64,000 nt of DNA, taken from the NCBI GenBank assembly GCA_949298985.1, contig CASFYV010000026.1:186001-250000 (forward strand). Reading direction: 5' to 3'. Positions 41,922-50,566 of the stretch are shown here, in pieces (within the stretch, counting starts at the first letter, position 1; each line of letters begins with the position of its first letter). A program made the translations under genes and the position numbers. The notes under the pieces were generated by a model. The model was not told where the DNA came from. It made no database searches and saw only the letters and a list, made by a program, of their open reading frames with translations. This stretch comes from an uncultured bacterium (GTDB lineage: Bacteria; Cyanobacteriota; Vampirovibrionia; Gastranaerophilales; Gastranaerophilaceae).

Positions 41922-42128
41922 ATGACACCTCGTGATCAAGAAAAATCTATACCTTTATGTCCGTTAATGAGTGTAGGATCTCAAGTAGAAATTGTATGCA
42001 TGCAAGAAAATTGTGCTTGGTACTTAAAAAATTACAAAATATGTTCGGTATATATGATGGCACATAATTCAATGCTTGAAGTTCAAGCAAAACAACAAGC
42101 TAAAGCTAAACAACAGCAAGCTCAATAA
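41922..42128 (+). CDS. Small cysteine-containing lineage protein
   Basis: A 68-residue protein of unknown function. Four cysteines are spaced as CPLMS-VGSQVEIVCMQENCAW-KICSVY, consistent with a metal or disulfide site. The tail is glutamine- and lysine-rich (KQQAKAKQQQAQ). GGAG lies upstream of the ATG. It follows nfnA by 19 bases and precedes the terminator at 42141, so it is probably the second gene of that operon. Confidence 0.6.
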   Translation: MTPRDQEKSIPLCPLMSVGSQVEIVCMQENCAWYLKNYKICSVYMMAHNSMLEVQAKQQAKAKQQQAQ

Positions 42129-42140
42129 AAGTAAAATAAT

Positions 42141-42166
42141 AAAGCCGGTATAAAAACCGGCTTTTT
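42141..42166 (+). terminator. Rho-independent terminator
   Basis: AAAGCCGGT pairs with ACCGGCTTT around a 6-base loop, then a short T-run to 42166. Only 20 bases lie between it and the purA start. Confidence 0.85.
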
Positions 42167-42186
42167 AAATCTTAATGGAGAAAAAA

Positions 42187-43470
42187 ATGAAAAACACGGT
42201 AGTAATAGGTGCACAATGGGGCGATGAAGGCAAAGCTAAAATAACAGACTTACTTTCAGAAAAAGCAGACTTAATTATACGATACCAAGGTGGTTGTAAC
42301 GCAGGACATACAGTTGTCACAAATGGTAAAACATACAAGTTCCACATAATTCCATCTGGTATACTATATGATAAAAAAATATGTTATATAGGAGCTGGAA
42401 CAGTTATTCACCCTGAATCATTTGAAAAAGAATTGAATGAATTAAAGTCTGAAGGTGTGAATTTCGAAAACCTAAAAATATCACCTTTAGCATCAATCAC
42501 TCTTCCTTACCATATAGAAATAGATGGATATAGTGAAGCCAATTCAGGGAAAGGCAAAATTGGTACAACAAAAAAAGGTATTGGTCCTACTTACACTGAT
42601 AAAATGGCAAGAATAGGACTAAAAATACAAGATTTATATTCTTATGAAGCACTTAACGAAAAACTTGATAATATTCTTCCAATAAAAAACAAAACATTAA
42701 AAAATGTATATAAACTAGAAGAATACTCAAAAGACTGTATAATTTCATTATGCGAAAAATATGCAGAACTATTTAAACCTTATGTTTGTTTTGAATGGCA
42801 AGATTTGCTAAATAGATATAAAGACAAAACAATTTTATTTGAAGGTGCTCAAGGTGTAATGCTTGATATTGATTATGGAACCTATCCATTTGTAACCAGC
42901 TCAAATCCAATTGGAGGCGGTGCTGCTGTAGGTAGCGGCTATGGTCCAACAATGATTCAAGAAGTCGTTGGAGTTTCAAAAGCCTATGTTACAAGGGTGG
43001 GAGAAGGACCTTTTGTAACTGAATTAACAGACGAAATCGGTAAAAAAATACAAGATATAGGTCACGAATATGGTGTTACTACTGGTCGTCCTAGACGTTG
43101 CGGATGGTTTGATTCTGTAATTATGAAATATGCAGTCCTTGTAGGCGGAATTACAAAGGTTGCTCTTACAAAACTTGATGTTTTTGATACTTTTGACGAA
43201 ATAAAAATCTGTACTGCGTACAAAGACTGCAGAAATGACAAAGTTTATACAACATATCCAACAGATGTATTTATACACAAATACCTTGAACCTATTTATG
43301 AAACTGTTCCAGGTTGGAAAACATCATTAAGCAATATAAAAAGTTATGAAGAACTACCTGAAAATACTAAAAAATTCATTTCTAAAATAGAAGACTTAAT
43401 CGGTGCTCCTATTGGAATAATTAGTGTTGGACCGGATAGAGAACAAACAATATTTTTAGAATCAATCTAA
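42187..43470 (+). CDS. purA: Adenylosuccinate synthase
   Basis: A 427-residue enzyme making adenylosuccinate from IMP and aspartate with GTP. Signatures are VVIGAQWGDEGKAKITDLLS at the start, NAGHTVVTNGKTYKFHIIPSG, KGIGPTYTDKMAR and TGRPRRCGWFD. The ATG at 42187 is used since TGGAG lies 6-8 bases upstream; the earlier ATG at 42175 would be within this site. The terminator of the previous operon is 20 bases away, so transcription of purA must start very close to the ATG or by read-through. Confidence 0.96.
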   Translation: MKNTVVIGAQWGDEGKAKITDLLSEKADLIIRYQGGCNAGHTVVTNGKTYKFHIIPSGILYDKKICYIGAGTVIHPESFEKELNELKSEGVNFENLKISPLASITLPYHIEIDGYSEANSGKGKIGTTKKGIGPTYTDKMARIGLKIQDLYSYEALNEKLDNILPIKNKTLKNVYKLEEYSKDCIISLCEKYAELFKPYVCFEWQDLLNRYKDKTILFEGAQGVMLDIDYGTYPFVTSSNPIGGGAAVGSGYGPTMIQEVVGVSKAYVTRVGEGPFVTELTDEIGKKIQDIGHEYGVTTGRPRRCGWFDSVIMKYAVLVGGITKVALTKLDVFDTFDEIKICTAYKDCRNDKVYTTYPTDVFIHKYLEPIYETVPGWKTSLSNIKSYEELPENTKKFISKIEDLIGAPIGIISVGPDREQTIFLESI

Positions 43471-43534
43471 AGTTGTATGTTTTTCATAATTTTTGGTAAT
43501 TATAAATTTCCATACTGTTAGTTAAACTAATAGT

Positions 43535-43867
43535 ATGGAAATTGAAATTTTTAACAATACTTGCATAATTACCCCACTTTCTCCATTATTAGATGAAAGA
43601 GAAGTTAAAAGACTTAATTTAGAAATCAATGAATACCAAAACTTTAAAATTGGACTTGATTTAAGTTTCGTAGAAAATTGTAACATTGATTTTATAAAAA
43701 GTATTAATAACAAAAAAAATATTAATTTATTTAATATTCCTATAAACATTTTTTCTCTAATCAACTTAATGAATTTGGATAAAAAAATTGGCTTATATAG
43801 TTCAGAACTTGATTTTATAGAAAATAAACGCCAGCTCCTAAATAGAAAATTTCATTTAATAAAATAA
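43535..43867 (+). CDS. STAS-like small protein
   Basis: A 110-residue protein whose beta-alpha pattern (MEIEIFNNTCIITPLSPLL, then FKIGLDLSFVENCNIDFIKS) resembles the STAS fold of anti-sigma factor antagonists. The usual phosphoserine motif (DSSG) is replaced by NCNID, so regulation by serine phosphorylation is unlikely. Together with the SigF-like sigma factor at 17963 it could form a partner-switching link, but it is not adjacent to it. No clear ribosome site; the start at 43535 is the first ATG. Confidence 0.5.
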   Translation: MEIEIFNNTCIITPLSPLLDEREVKRLNLEINEYQNFKIGLDLSFVENCNIDFIKSINNKKNINLFNIPINIFSLINLMNLDKKIGLYSSELDFIENKRQLLNRKFHLIK

Positions 43868-43939
43868 CCTAATAAGGCTATTTTAAAGAGATTTCAAGGC
43901 AAAGGGTTGAAATTTTAATTTGTTTATAATAGAATGCTA

Positions 43940-43968
43940 TTGACATACATTCTGTATAGTTATTTATC
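43940..43968 (+). promoter_or_regulatory. Promoter of lytic transglycosylase transcript
   Basis: A perfect TTGACA at 43940-43945 and TTTATC at 43963-43968 with 17 bases between. The predicted start near 43975 gives a leader of about 175 bases. Confidence 0.6.
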
Positions 43969-44150
43969 CAAACCGGAGTGATGGGAATAACAGGAATAGT
44001 CGCCTAACAAGTTTATTGATAGACAGTTGGTATTTAATAAATTTAGGAAAGAGGTCCTGTCAGGAACGGAACGAGAACATAGCGAAACCGTAGGGAGGAT
44101 TTTTACAGTAACATACAGAATCCAATTTACAATAATATAAGAGGATTTCA
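43967..44150 (+). promoter_or_regulatory. Structured 5' leader RNA, riboswitch-like, class not identified
   Basis: The leader before the lytic transglycosylase has nested complementarity: ATCC (43967-43970) with GGAT (44097-44100) as a possible closing helix; ACAGGA (43990-43995) with TCCTGT (44055-44060); a long inner stem, CCTAACAAGTTTATT (44003-44017) with AATAAATTTAGG (44036-44047); and CGG(44067-44069)AACG...CGAAACCG. The G-rich tail GTAGGGAGGAT follows. Such a layout is typical of metabolite-binding leaders. Peptidoglycan hydrolase genes are often under c-di-AMP (ydaO) riboswitches, but I cannot match the conserved ydaO bases, nor TPP, cobalamin, FMN, lysine or guanidine classes. Confidence 0.55.
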
Positions 44151-44765
44151 ATGATTAGAAAAACAGTCTTAACAACTATTGCATTGCTAGCTTTGTTATG
44201 CGTTAGGGTTCAAGCTGCACCAACACCGGAAAATGTAATCAAAGAAACTATTGTTAAACATTCTTTAGAAATGAATGTGGATCCAGCATTAGCCTTAAGT
44301 ATTGCAAAGAAAGAATCAGGCTTTAGACACGAGTTAAGAAGCCCTTATGGTGCTGTAGGAGTATTCCAACTGTTACCTTCAACAGCAAACCGATTAGGAT
44401 TTAATCCGTATTACTTAAGCGAAAATATCAAAGCAGGGCTTACATATTATAAAATGATGTATAAAATGTTTGGCTCAACAGAATTAGCACTTGCAGCTTA
44501 CAATGCAGGTCCTGGAAATGTAAAAAAATTCGGAGGCACAATTCCTCCTTATGGAGAAACTAAAAGATTTGTTAATCAAATCATGTCTGAATACAACAGA
44601 CAAAAAACGAACCCAGATCCTGCTATTGCAAAAGTTAAACAAGCAAAAGCTCCAATGCCGGAAAAAGAAACTAATATTAACAACGCTCAAAAACAAATTG
44701 AGCTTCCTAACTTAAAAGAAATTCCGGAAGTAAAAATTTCAGATCCTGTGATGGAGATTTTATAA
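44151..44765 (+). CDS. Lytic transglycosylase (SLT family), exported
   Basis: A 204-residue peptidoglycan hydrolase. A Sec signal peptide (KTVLTTIALLALLCVRVQAA) ends near residue 23. The SLT domain follows with the catalytic glutamate E55 in SIAKKESGF, SPYGAVGVFQLLPSTANRLG, and the substrate loop LALAAYNAGPGNVKKFGG. It cleaves glycan strands to anhydromuropeptides. The C-terminal 45 residues are an unstructured linker or tail. AGAGGA lies 6 bases before the ATG. The structured leader upstream suggests ligand control. Confidence 0.93.
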   Translation: MIRKTVLTTIALLALLCVRVQAAPTPENVIKETIVKHSLEMNVDPALALSIAKKESGFRHELRSPYGAVGVFQLLPSTANRLGFNPYYLSENIKAGLTYYKMMYKMFGSTELALAAYNAGPGNVKKFGGTIPPYGETKRFVNQIMSEYNRQKTNPDPAIAKVKQAKAPMPEKETNINNAQKQIELPNLKEIPEVKISDPVMEIL

Positions 44766-44771
44766 TAAAAT

Positions 44772-44798
44772 AGCTGTCAGTTACCTGACAGCTTTTTT
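44772..44798 (+). terminator. Rho-independent terminator
   Basis: AGCTGTCAG pairs with CTGACAGCT around TTAC, followed by TTTTTT. It separates the transglycosylase from the convergent pcrA stop. Confidence 0.9.
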
Positions 44799-44803
44799 AT
44801 TTC

Positions 44804-47353
44804 TTACACTTTTTTCAAATGAGCATAAGCTGCATCCATTGCTTTTTTACCCATTTTCCCAAAATCAATTGTATACATTGTACTATCACCAATTTGAATA
44901 ACATCGGCAATATGACCAATACCTAATTTTTCATGAAAAACTCTTTCTCCAACGTTAAAGAAATATTGAGTTACTGTATTTTTTGCATCCTCTTCTAATT
45001 TCTTTTCCTCTGCTATTTTAGCTTCTTCACGTTTTCTTTCTTCAAGTTTTCGTTTCATTATATTATCTTCAAAAAAAGCTTTTATTTTAGCATCTTCTTT
45101 TTCTTTATTGATAGGATTTTTATTAATAATAACTCTACTAGGAGTTCTTTTTACTACATTTGTTGTCTTATTAAAACTTGGTGCAACAAAATTTTTCCCG
45201 AAGGAATTTGTTGTAGTTGTAGTATTTTTTGAATTTGGAGCAACAAAATTTGCACCAAAACCGGAAGTAGGTTTTACATATCCGTCTGAATTAAAAGAAG
45301 CTTTTGAGCTTGAGCCATACCCACCTTCATTTTTAACTTTCTTAACAGCATTTGCAAAAGTTCCTCTGCTACTTGAAGATGAGAATTCTGAAAATGCCGA
45401 TTCTTCTTGATCAATTAATTTAGATGGAATTTCTTCTAAAAAGCGACTTGGGGAATAATATTTGTATTCACCCCACATTTGACGTCTTTTTGCAGTTGTT
45501 AAATATAATTTAGTTTCTGCTCGAGTTACTCCAACATACATCAACCGTCTTTCTTCTTCTAATTCAGATAAGCTATTAGAACATCTTGCAGAAGGAAAAA
45601 TTCCTTCATCACAACCTGCCAAAAATACAATAGGAAATTCTAAGCCTTTTGAAGCGTGTAATGTCATCAATGTAACATTATTAGCAATTTCATCCATTCC
45701 GTCTATATCTGAAACCAATGAAACTTGTGATAGAAATTCTCCTAATGTATTATCAATTTCTTCAGGCTCAAATTCGTTTGCAACGTTTACAAGTTCTTGT
45801 AAGTTTTCTATTCTTGTTTCGTCTTCATCAGTACCTGAAGTTTGTAATTCTCTTAAATAACCTGTTTTTTCTAAAACAAGGCTCAAAAATTCCGGAAGAG
45901 AATATCTGTTTTGAGCTTCTTTTAATTTTGCAAGTAGTGTTGCAAAATCTTTTAACTTTGTAGCTGTACCCGATTTTATAGTTTCGATGTTATCAACATC
46001 TAAAATTGCTGAAAACAAACTCATATCATTATTATCTGCATATTCTTGCAGATGTTTTAAAGTTGTTTCTCCAATTGCTCTTTTCGGCACATTAATTATT
46101 CTTCTCAAAGATTGAGAATCATCATTATTATAAATAAGTTTCAAATATGCAATAGCGTCTTTAATTTCTTTTCTATCATAGAATTTTAAACCACCATAAA
46201 TTCTATAAGGAATTCCAGCCGCAATAAGAGCTTCTTCTAAAGCACGCGATTGAGCATTTGTTCTATATAAAACCGCAAATTGGTTATAATTATCTGAAGT
46301 ATCTTTTATTGATTTTACAATATAATTTGCTTCATCTGCTTCATCTTGAGCTTCGTATAAAGAAATTTTTTCTCCATCCCCTTTTTGAGAATAAAGAACT
46401 TTATCTACACGCTCTTCATTATTTTCAATAATCGCATTCGCAGCATTCAAAATATTTGCCGTTGAACGATAATTTTGTTCAAGTTTTACCAATTTAGCAT
46501 TAGGAAAATCATTTTGGAAATTCATAATAATTCTAAAATCCGCACCACGCCAACTGTAAATAGATTGATCAACATCACCAACAACACAAAGAGAACGAGT
46601 TTCAGGAATATATGACTCCAAATTTGTGTACAAAGCTTTTACCAACTGATATTGAGCTTGGTTTGTATCTTGATACTCATCTACTAAAATATGTTGAAAT
46701 TTATCATAGTATTTTTTTCTTACTTCAGGATTTTGCTCCAACAATTTAACACAAAGCATCAACATATCATCGAAATCAATTGCATTATTGTTATTAAGCG
46801 TATTTTCATATAATTCAAAAACTTGAGCAATTTTTTGAGATTTGAAATCTCGTGCAAATGTCGCAAAAGTATAAGCATCTTGCATTTTATTCTTTGCATT
46901 TGAAATAACCGCTTTAATAAGCTTAGGCTGATAAATTTTATCATCTAAGTTCAATTTCTTAACAGCTTGTTTAATAACCGCCAACGCATCAGTTTCATCA
47001 TATATTGTAAAATTCTTATCAAGCTTTTTCCCTGATTGAAAAGAATAATTCTTAATGTCTTGTCTTAAAATTCGACCGCAAATACTGTGAAAAGTACCTA
47101 CCCACATATATTTAACAATATTTTCACCAAGAATAGAAGAAAGCCTTTCTTTCATCTCCTTAGCGGCCTTATTAGTAAACGTTACTGCCAAAATCTTTCC
47201 GGCAATTGCCCCATTTTTAATCATATAAGCAATTCTTGATGTTAAAACTTTTGTCTTACCGCTTCCCGCTCCGGCAAGTATTAATAAAGCACCCTCTGTT
47301 GTTTTAGCAGCTTCTAACTGTTCTTTATTAAGGTTTTCTAAAATATTTTCCAT
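44804..47353 (-). CDS. pcrA: UvrD/PcrA-type ATP-dependent DNA helicase
   Basis: An 849-residue SF1A helicase of repair and replication restart. Walker A LILAGAGSGKTKVL (near 26), TFTNKAAKEMKER, motif II LVDEYQDTNQAQ, VVGDVDQSIYSWRGADF, LEQNYRST and TLMTLHASKGLEFPIVFL (near 565) are all intact. The long glycine/asparagine-rich linker and charged segment EEDAKIKAFFEDN lead to a C-terminal Tudor-like fold (GERVFHEKLGIGHIADVIQI). Divergent from the DprA-like gene. Confidence 0.95.
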   Translation of the reverse strand: MENILENLNKEQLEAAKTTEGALLILAGAGSGKTKVLTSRIAYMIKNGAIAGKILAVTFTNKAAKEMKERLSSILGENIVKYMWVGTFHSICGRILRQDIKNYSFQSGKKLDKNFTIYDETDALAVIKQAVKKLNLDDKIYQPKLIKAVISNAKNKMQDAYTFATFARDFKSQKIAQVFELYENTLNNNNAIDFDDMLMLCVKLLEQNPEVRKKYYDKFQHILVDEYQDTNQAQYQLVKALYTNLESYIPETRSLCVVGDVDQSIYSWRGADFRIIMNFQNDFPNAKLVKLEQNYRSTANILNAANAIIENNEERVDKVLYSQKGDGEKISLYEAQDEADEANYIVKSIKDTSDNYNQFAVLYRTNAQSRALEEALIAAGIPYRIYGGLKFYDRKEIKDAIAYLKLIYNNDDSQSLRRIINVPKRAIGETTLKHLQEYADNNDMSLFSAILDVDNIETIKSGTATKLKDFATLLAKLKEAQNRYSLPEFLSLVLEKTGYLRELQTSGTDEDETRIENLQELVNVANEFEPEEIDNTLGEFLSQVSLVSDIDGMDEIANNVTLMTLHASKGLEFPIVFLAGCDEGIFPSARCSNSLSELEEERRLMYVGVTRAETKLYLTTAKRRQMWGEYKYYSPSRFLEEIPSKLIDQEESAFSEFSSSSSRGTFANAVKKVKNEGGYGSSSKASFNSDGYVKPTSGFGANFVAPNSKNTTTTTNSFGKNFVAPSFNKTTNVVKRTPSRVIINKNPINKEKEDAKIKAFFEDNIMKRKLEERKREEAKIAEEKKLEEDAKNTVTQYFFNVGERVFHEKLGIGHIADVIQIGDSTMYTIDFGKMGKKAMDAAYAHLKKV

Positions 47354-47481
47354 TCCCCTATTCCCAAATTCCCCTTTTTGTGATATTATGTTTCAGCATA
47401 CTAAGAAAAAAATATTTTTTCAATTCAAAAGAAAATAGATTTTATAATCAGCGTAATACAGAGATAAATAAAGGTGGTAAA

Positions 47482-48054
47482 ATGAGTGACGTTTTAAATT
47501 CTATTGAAGATGAAAAACAACCTTCAATTATGGTTCCAATAGGAGATATGGATACAGCAGACAGTACTCCTGATACAGTTGATGAATTAGCAATGGAATT
47601 AGCTACTATAAAACAACCCGCCAAAAGAATTGCAATAATCGGTTCCCGAAATCTTGCTATTACGCACCAACAGATGATTGAAACTCTTACAACTGCACTT
47701 GTTAGACAAGGAAATACTATTATCACTTCAGGTGGTTCTTGTGGTACTAATGCTGCTGCGATTAGAGGTGCAATGAAATCTAATCCTGATAAATTAAAAG
47801 TTATTTTACCTCAAACAATTGGTCAACAACCTTCTGACGTTCAAGACCAATTAATTGGTGTTCCAAATATTGTTGAGCACTCTGATAGAGCAATGATGAC
47901 TCTTGCAGATGCTTCAAGAGTTTGTAACAGAGAAATTATAGATGATTGCAACCAATTAATCTGTTTTCTTTCTCACACTAGTAAAACTCTTCATACTGCA
48001 GTAGAATACGCAGAAGAAAATCATAAAGTCGTAACTGTATTTTATTTGGATTAA
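47482..48054 (+). CDS. DprA-like (LOG/SLOG Rossmann) protein
   Basis: A 190-residue protein whose core resembles the DNA-binding Rossmann domain of DprA: RIAIIGSRNLA then TITSGGSCGTNAAAIRGAMK, and the nucleotide-binding DCNQLICFLSHTSK. It is shorter than DprA and lacks its winged domain. Cyanobacteria have a similar short family annotated as recombination mediator protein A. AAAGGTGG at 47470-47477 fixes the ATG at 47482. The next gene follows 5 bases later. Confidence 0.75.
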   Translation: MSDVLNSIEDEKQPSIMVPIGDMDTADSTPDTVDELAMELATIKQPAKRIAIIGSRNLAITHQQMIETLTTALVRQGNTIITSGGSCGTNAAAIRGAMKSNPDKLKVILPQTIGQQPSDVQDQLIGVPNIVEHSDRAMMTLADASRVCNREIIDDCNQLICFLSHTSKTLHTAVEYAEENHKVVTVFYLD

Positions 48055-48059
48055 TAATT

Positions 48060-49235
48060 ATGGATTTAATAAAAAAACTCACGGGTAAAAACCCAAGTGA
48101 GTATGAACCTGTAGCAAAATCTTTAGTTGATAATGCTGATATAGATTTGTTTTCAAAACTTGTTAAGCAAGATGATTTTTTATTCGATTTTATAAAAGAT
48201 AACGTATCAAGAAGAATAAAATCAGCTTGCAATGCTGATAACTATCAAAATTTATTAGCATTTTTAAATTGTTACTCAAGCTCATATGAAAACGTCATTG
48301 CAGAATGTCTTTACGAATATGGCAAAGAAGATTTAATACCACTAATGAAAGAACTTTTTTTAGACGAATCTGAATCTAAAAAAGCTTATATTGCTAAATA
48401 TTTCTCATTCATTCCTCCAAAATTTATTCAAGAAATGATTCCGATATTTAGACAAACTGCAAACTCTAATTTTGAACCGCTTAGTGTCAATTCTATAGAA
48501 CTTCTTTCAAAACTAAATGACGAAGTATCTAAACAAGAAGCTTTAGAAAGATTAAATTCTAAAGACGAATTTGAGCAATATAATGCGATTAAATTTCTTG
48601 TTACCTACCAAGCAAAAGATTCTTTAAACCAAATTATAGAAGTAATGAAACAATCTTCTCTTTCTGAAAATATAGCATCAGAAATACCTTATTTAATAGA
48701 TTTAAATGATCTTTTTGAAACAAATTTTGATAATACAATTCTTGTCCTTTGTAATATCGTTAATGCAATACCGGAAATTATTCCAGCTTCAGCAGTATTA
48801 GAATATAATTTATACAATATATTTAAAGAACTTTATCTAAAAAAACTAACCGGTAGTTCTGCTTTATTATTAAGAATCGCCAAAGATAAATTTGAAGAAC
48901 TTACTTCAAACGAAGAATACTTATTTGATTGTGATAAAAACACAAAAGAAGAAGTTCTTGCTATTAATGATTTATTAAAAGGAATTAATACACAAAAACT
49001 AACAAGCTTCTTATATGAAGAACTTTATGAAGAAAGTGATTTTGTGCTTTTTGCAATTGACTATGTAAATGAAATCGAAGAATTAGAAGTTTTACTAGAT
49101 AGCAAAAATCCAACATTAAAACTTAAAGTGTTAAATAAACTTAAAGAAAAAGGGCTTTTAACAAATAAACACAAAGAAACTGCATTACAAAATCTTAATT
49201 GTAATGATGTAAAAGCAGCCATTGAAGTCCTATAA
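48060..49235 (+). CDS. HEAT-like repeat protein
   Basis: A 391-residue helical protein built of tandem two-helix units (for example DLIPLMKELFLDESESKKAY, ALERLNSKDEFEQYNAIKFL, LEVLLDSKNPTLKLKVLNKL). No enzymatic motif, signal peptide or membrane helix. It is only 5 bases behind the DprA-like gene, so the two are likely co-translated and may work together. Its final 6 bases overlap the convergent gene's stop region. Confidence 0.72.
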   Translation: MDLIKKLTGKNPSEYEPVAKSLVDNADIDLFSKLVKQDDFLFDFIKDNVSRRIKSACNADNYQNLLAFLNCYSSSYENVIAECLYEYGKEDLIPLMKELFLDESESKKAYIAKYFSFIPPKFIQEMIPIFRQTANSNFEPLSVNSIELLSKLNDEVSKQEALERLNSKDEFEQYNAIKFLVTYQAKDSLNQIIEVMKQSSLSENIASEIPYLIDLNDLFETNFDNTILVLCNIVNAIPEIIPASAVLEYNLYNIFKELYLKKLTGSSALLLRIAKDKFEELTSNEEYLFDCDKNTKEEVLAINDLLKGINTQKLTSFLYEELYEESDFVLFAIDYVNEIEELEVLLDSKNPTLKLKVLNKLKEKGLLTNKHKETALQNLNCNDVKAAIEVL

Positions 49236-49514
49236 TATATAATTACAATTACCTAAATCTAAATCTTTATTAAACTCTTTTATTAAATTAGACGAAATTA
49301 TCCAATTTATTTTTCCATTAGGATACTTTATATAATGCTTTGTTGCACACATTGTAGAAACATGACAAGCATCTAAAATATTCATAAATGAAATATCAAC
49401 ACTCATATTTTCACATTGATATCTTTCAATATATCCTGAAATAAACTCAATCGCATCAGCAGGATTACTAGTATTTGGGATTAATGTATCATTCTTGGGT
49501 AATAGTTGTAACAT
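49230..49514 (-). CDS. Small conserved lineage protein, possibly STAS-like
   Basis: A 94-residue protein of unknown function. The core MSVDISFMNILDACHVSTM and KINWIISSNLIKEFNK has the beta-alpha rhythm of STAS-fold antagonists, but the serine motif is absent. It has three cysteines (C35, C50, C56 by rough count). It is convergent with the HEAT gene and divergent from kdsC. A shared fold with the ORF at 43535 is suggested, not shown. Confidence 0.5.
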   Translation of the reverse strand: MLQLLPKNDTLIPNTSNPADAIEFISGYIERYQCENMSVDISFMNILDACHVSTMCATKHYIKYPNGKINWIISSNLIKEFNKDLDLGNCNYIL

Positions 49515-49623
49515 GTATATTTCCTTGACACTAAGTTAGACGGATATATTTCAAATTTCTTAACAAACAAACAAAAAAATCCTCCATTTGAAGTATAATT
49601 AATATAAATAAAGGAGAGATTAT

Positions 49624-50163
49624 ATGCAAAAAGAATCGGCAGAAATTGCTGCAAAGAAAATAAAAATGCTTGTTTTCGATGTAGATGGAGTAATGACAGA
49701 TGGTAGTATTACTTATGACGAAAATGGAGTCGAATATAAAACATTTAACGCCAAAGATGGTCATGGCGTAGTTAGAATGAATAAATCAGGTTTTATTACA
49801 GCGATAATAACAGCCCGAAATAACGGAACTGTTCAACACAGAGCTAAAAACCTTAATTTTACAGAGTTATATCAAGGAAGAAAATTTAAATTACCTGCAT
49901 TAGAAGAATTAATGAAAAAATATAATTTAGACTATGAAAATGTTTCATATATGGGTGACGATTTACCAGATATTTGTATCCTTGAAAAAGTTGGTCTTGC
50001 TTGTTGTCCGGCTGACGCCGTTAAAGAAGTGCAAGAAATTTGCAATTTCAAATCTCAATATGGAGGAGGTAAGGGTGCAGTAAGAGAACTTTGTGATTTT
50101 ATATTAGATTCACAAGGAATAGAAAAAGAATATATAGTTTGTGAAGGTCCAGAAAAGAAATAA
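49624..50163 (+). CDS. kdsC: KdsC-family HAD phosphatase
   Basis: A 179-residue HAD phosphatase similar to 3-deoxy-D-manno-octulosonate-8-phosphate phosphatase, which makes Kdo for lipopolysaccharide. The nucleophile motif is LVFDVDGVMTDGSI with D19 and D21. NAKDGHGVVRM, IITARNN, and SYMGDDLPDICIL are the remaining family segments. The end FILDSQGIEKE is longer than the shortest KdsC. A sugar phosphatase for another nonulosonate is possible. GGAGA lies upstream of the ATG. The gene is followed by a 54-bp repeat array. Confidence 0.85.
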   Translation: MQKESAEIAAKKIKMLVFDVDGVMTDGSITYDENGVEYKTFNAKDGHGVVRMNKSGFITAIITARNNGTVQHRAKNLNFTELYQGRKFKLPALEELMKKYNLDYENVSYMGDDLPDICILEKVGLACCPADAVKEVQEICNFKSQYGGGKGAVRELCDFILDSQGIEKEYIVCEGPEKK

Positions 50164-50192
50164 AGGGGTAAAAGGGTAAAGGGGTAAATATT

Positions 50193-50462
50193 ATTATCGT
50201 CAAACTAGTAGTATTTATAAACTCAATAATATTTACCCTCCCCTTTGTTATCGCTAAACTAGTAGTCCGACCTACAAGCTCAATACATTTACCCCCCTTT
50301 GTTATCGCTAAACTAGTAGTCCGACCTACAAGCTCAATACATTTACCCCCCTTTGTTATCGCCAAGCTAGTAGTCCGACCTACAAGCTCAATACATTTAC
50401 CCCCCTTTGTTATCGCCAAGCTAGTAGTATCACCTACAAGCTCAATACATTTACCCCCCCCT
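50193..50462. repeat. 54-bp tandem repeat (minisatellite), 5 copies
   Basis: Five units of exactly 54 bp begin at 50193, 50247, 50301, 50355 and 50409. Units 2 and 3 are identical; unit 4 differs by a few bases, unit 5 by a few more, and the first is degenerate. Each unit has a C-run (ACCCCCC) and CTAGTAG-TCCGAC-CTACAAG, a 7-base hairpin with one mismatch. Just before the array, GGGGTAAA occurs at 50165 and again near 50180, complementary to the ATTTACCCC ends. The array occupies most of the 400 bases between kdsC and the next gene. Polymorphism in copy number is expected. Confidence 0.93.
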
Positions 50463-50566
50463 ATTGTAAATTTTTCTTAAAATCGTATATACTCGCTATT
50501 GTATCGATTAAATAACACTTTTATAATAGTGTTTAAGTTACACTAAGTCGAAAATGAGGTGTTGTG

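Noticed and set aside
43967-44150. Assignment of the leader to the ydaO (c-di-AMP) riboswitch
   Set aside because: The conserved GGGGGA-CCA and GUCAGCUAAC blocks of that class are not present in the right order, so only a generic structured-leader call is made.
50099-50419. A 106-codon open frame on the minus strand through the repeat array, with 18-residue repeats
   Set aside because: It exists because the 54-bp unit is a multiple of three. It begins at a TTG without a ribosome site, runs into the kdsC 3' end and has no conserved coding signal.
50193-50462. CRISPR-like repeat array
   Set aside because: The units are contiguous tandem copies with no variable spacers, and no cas genes are nearby.
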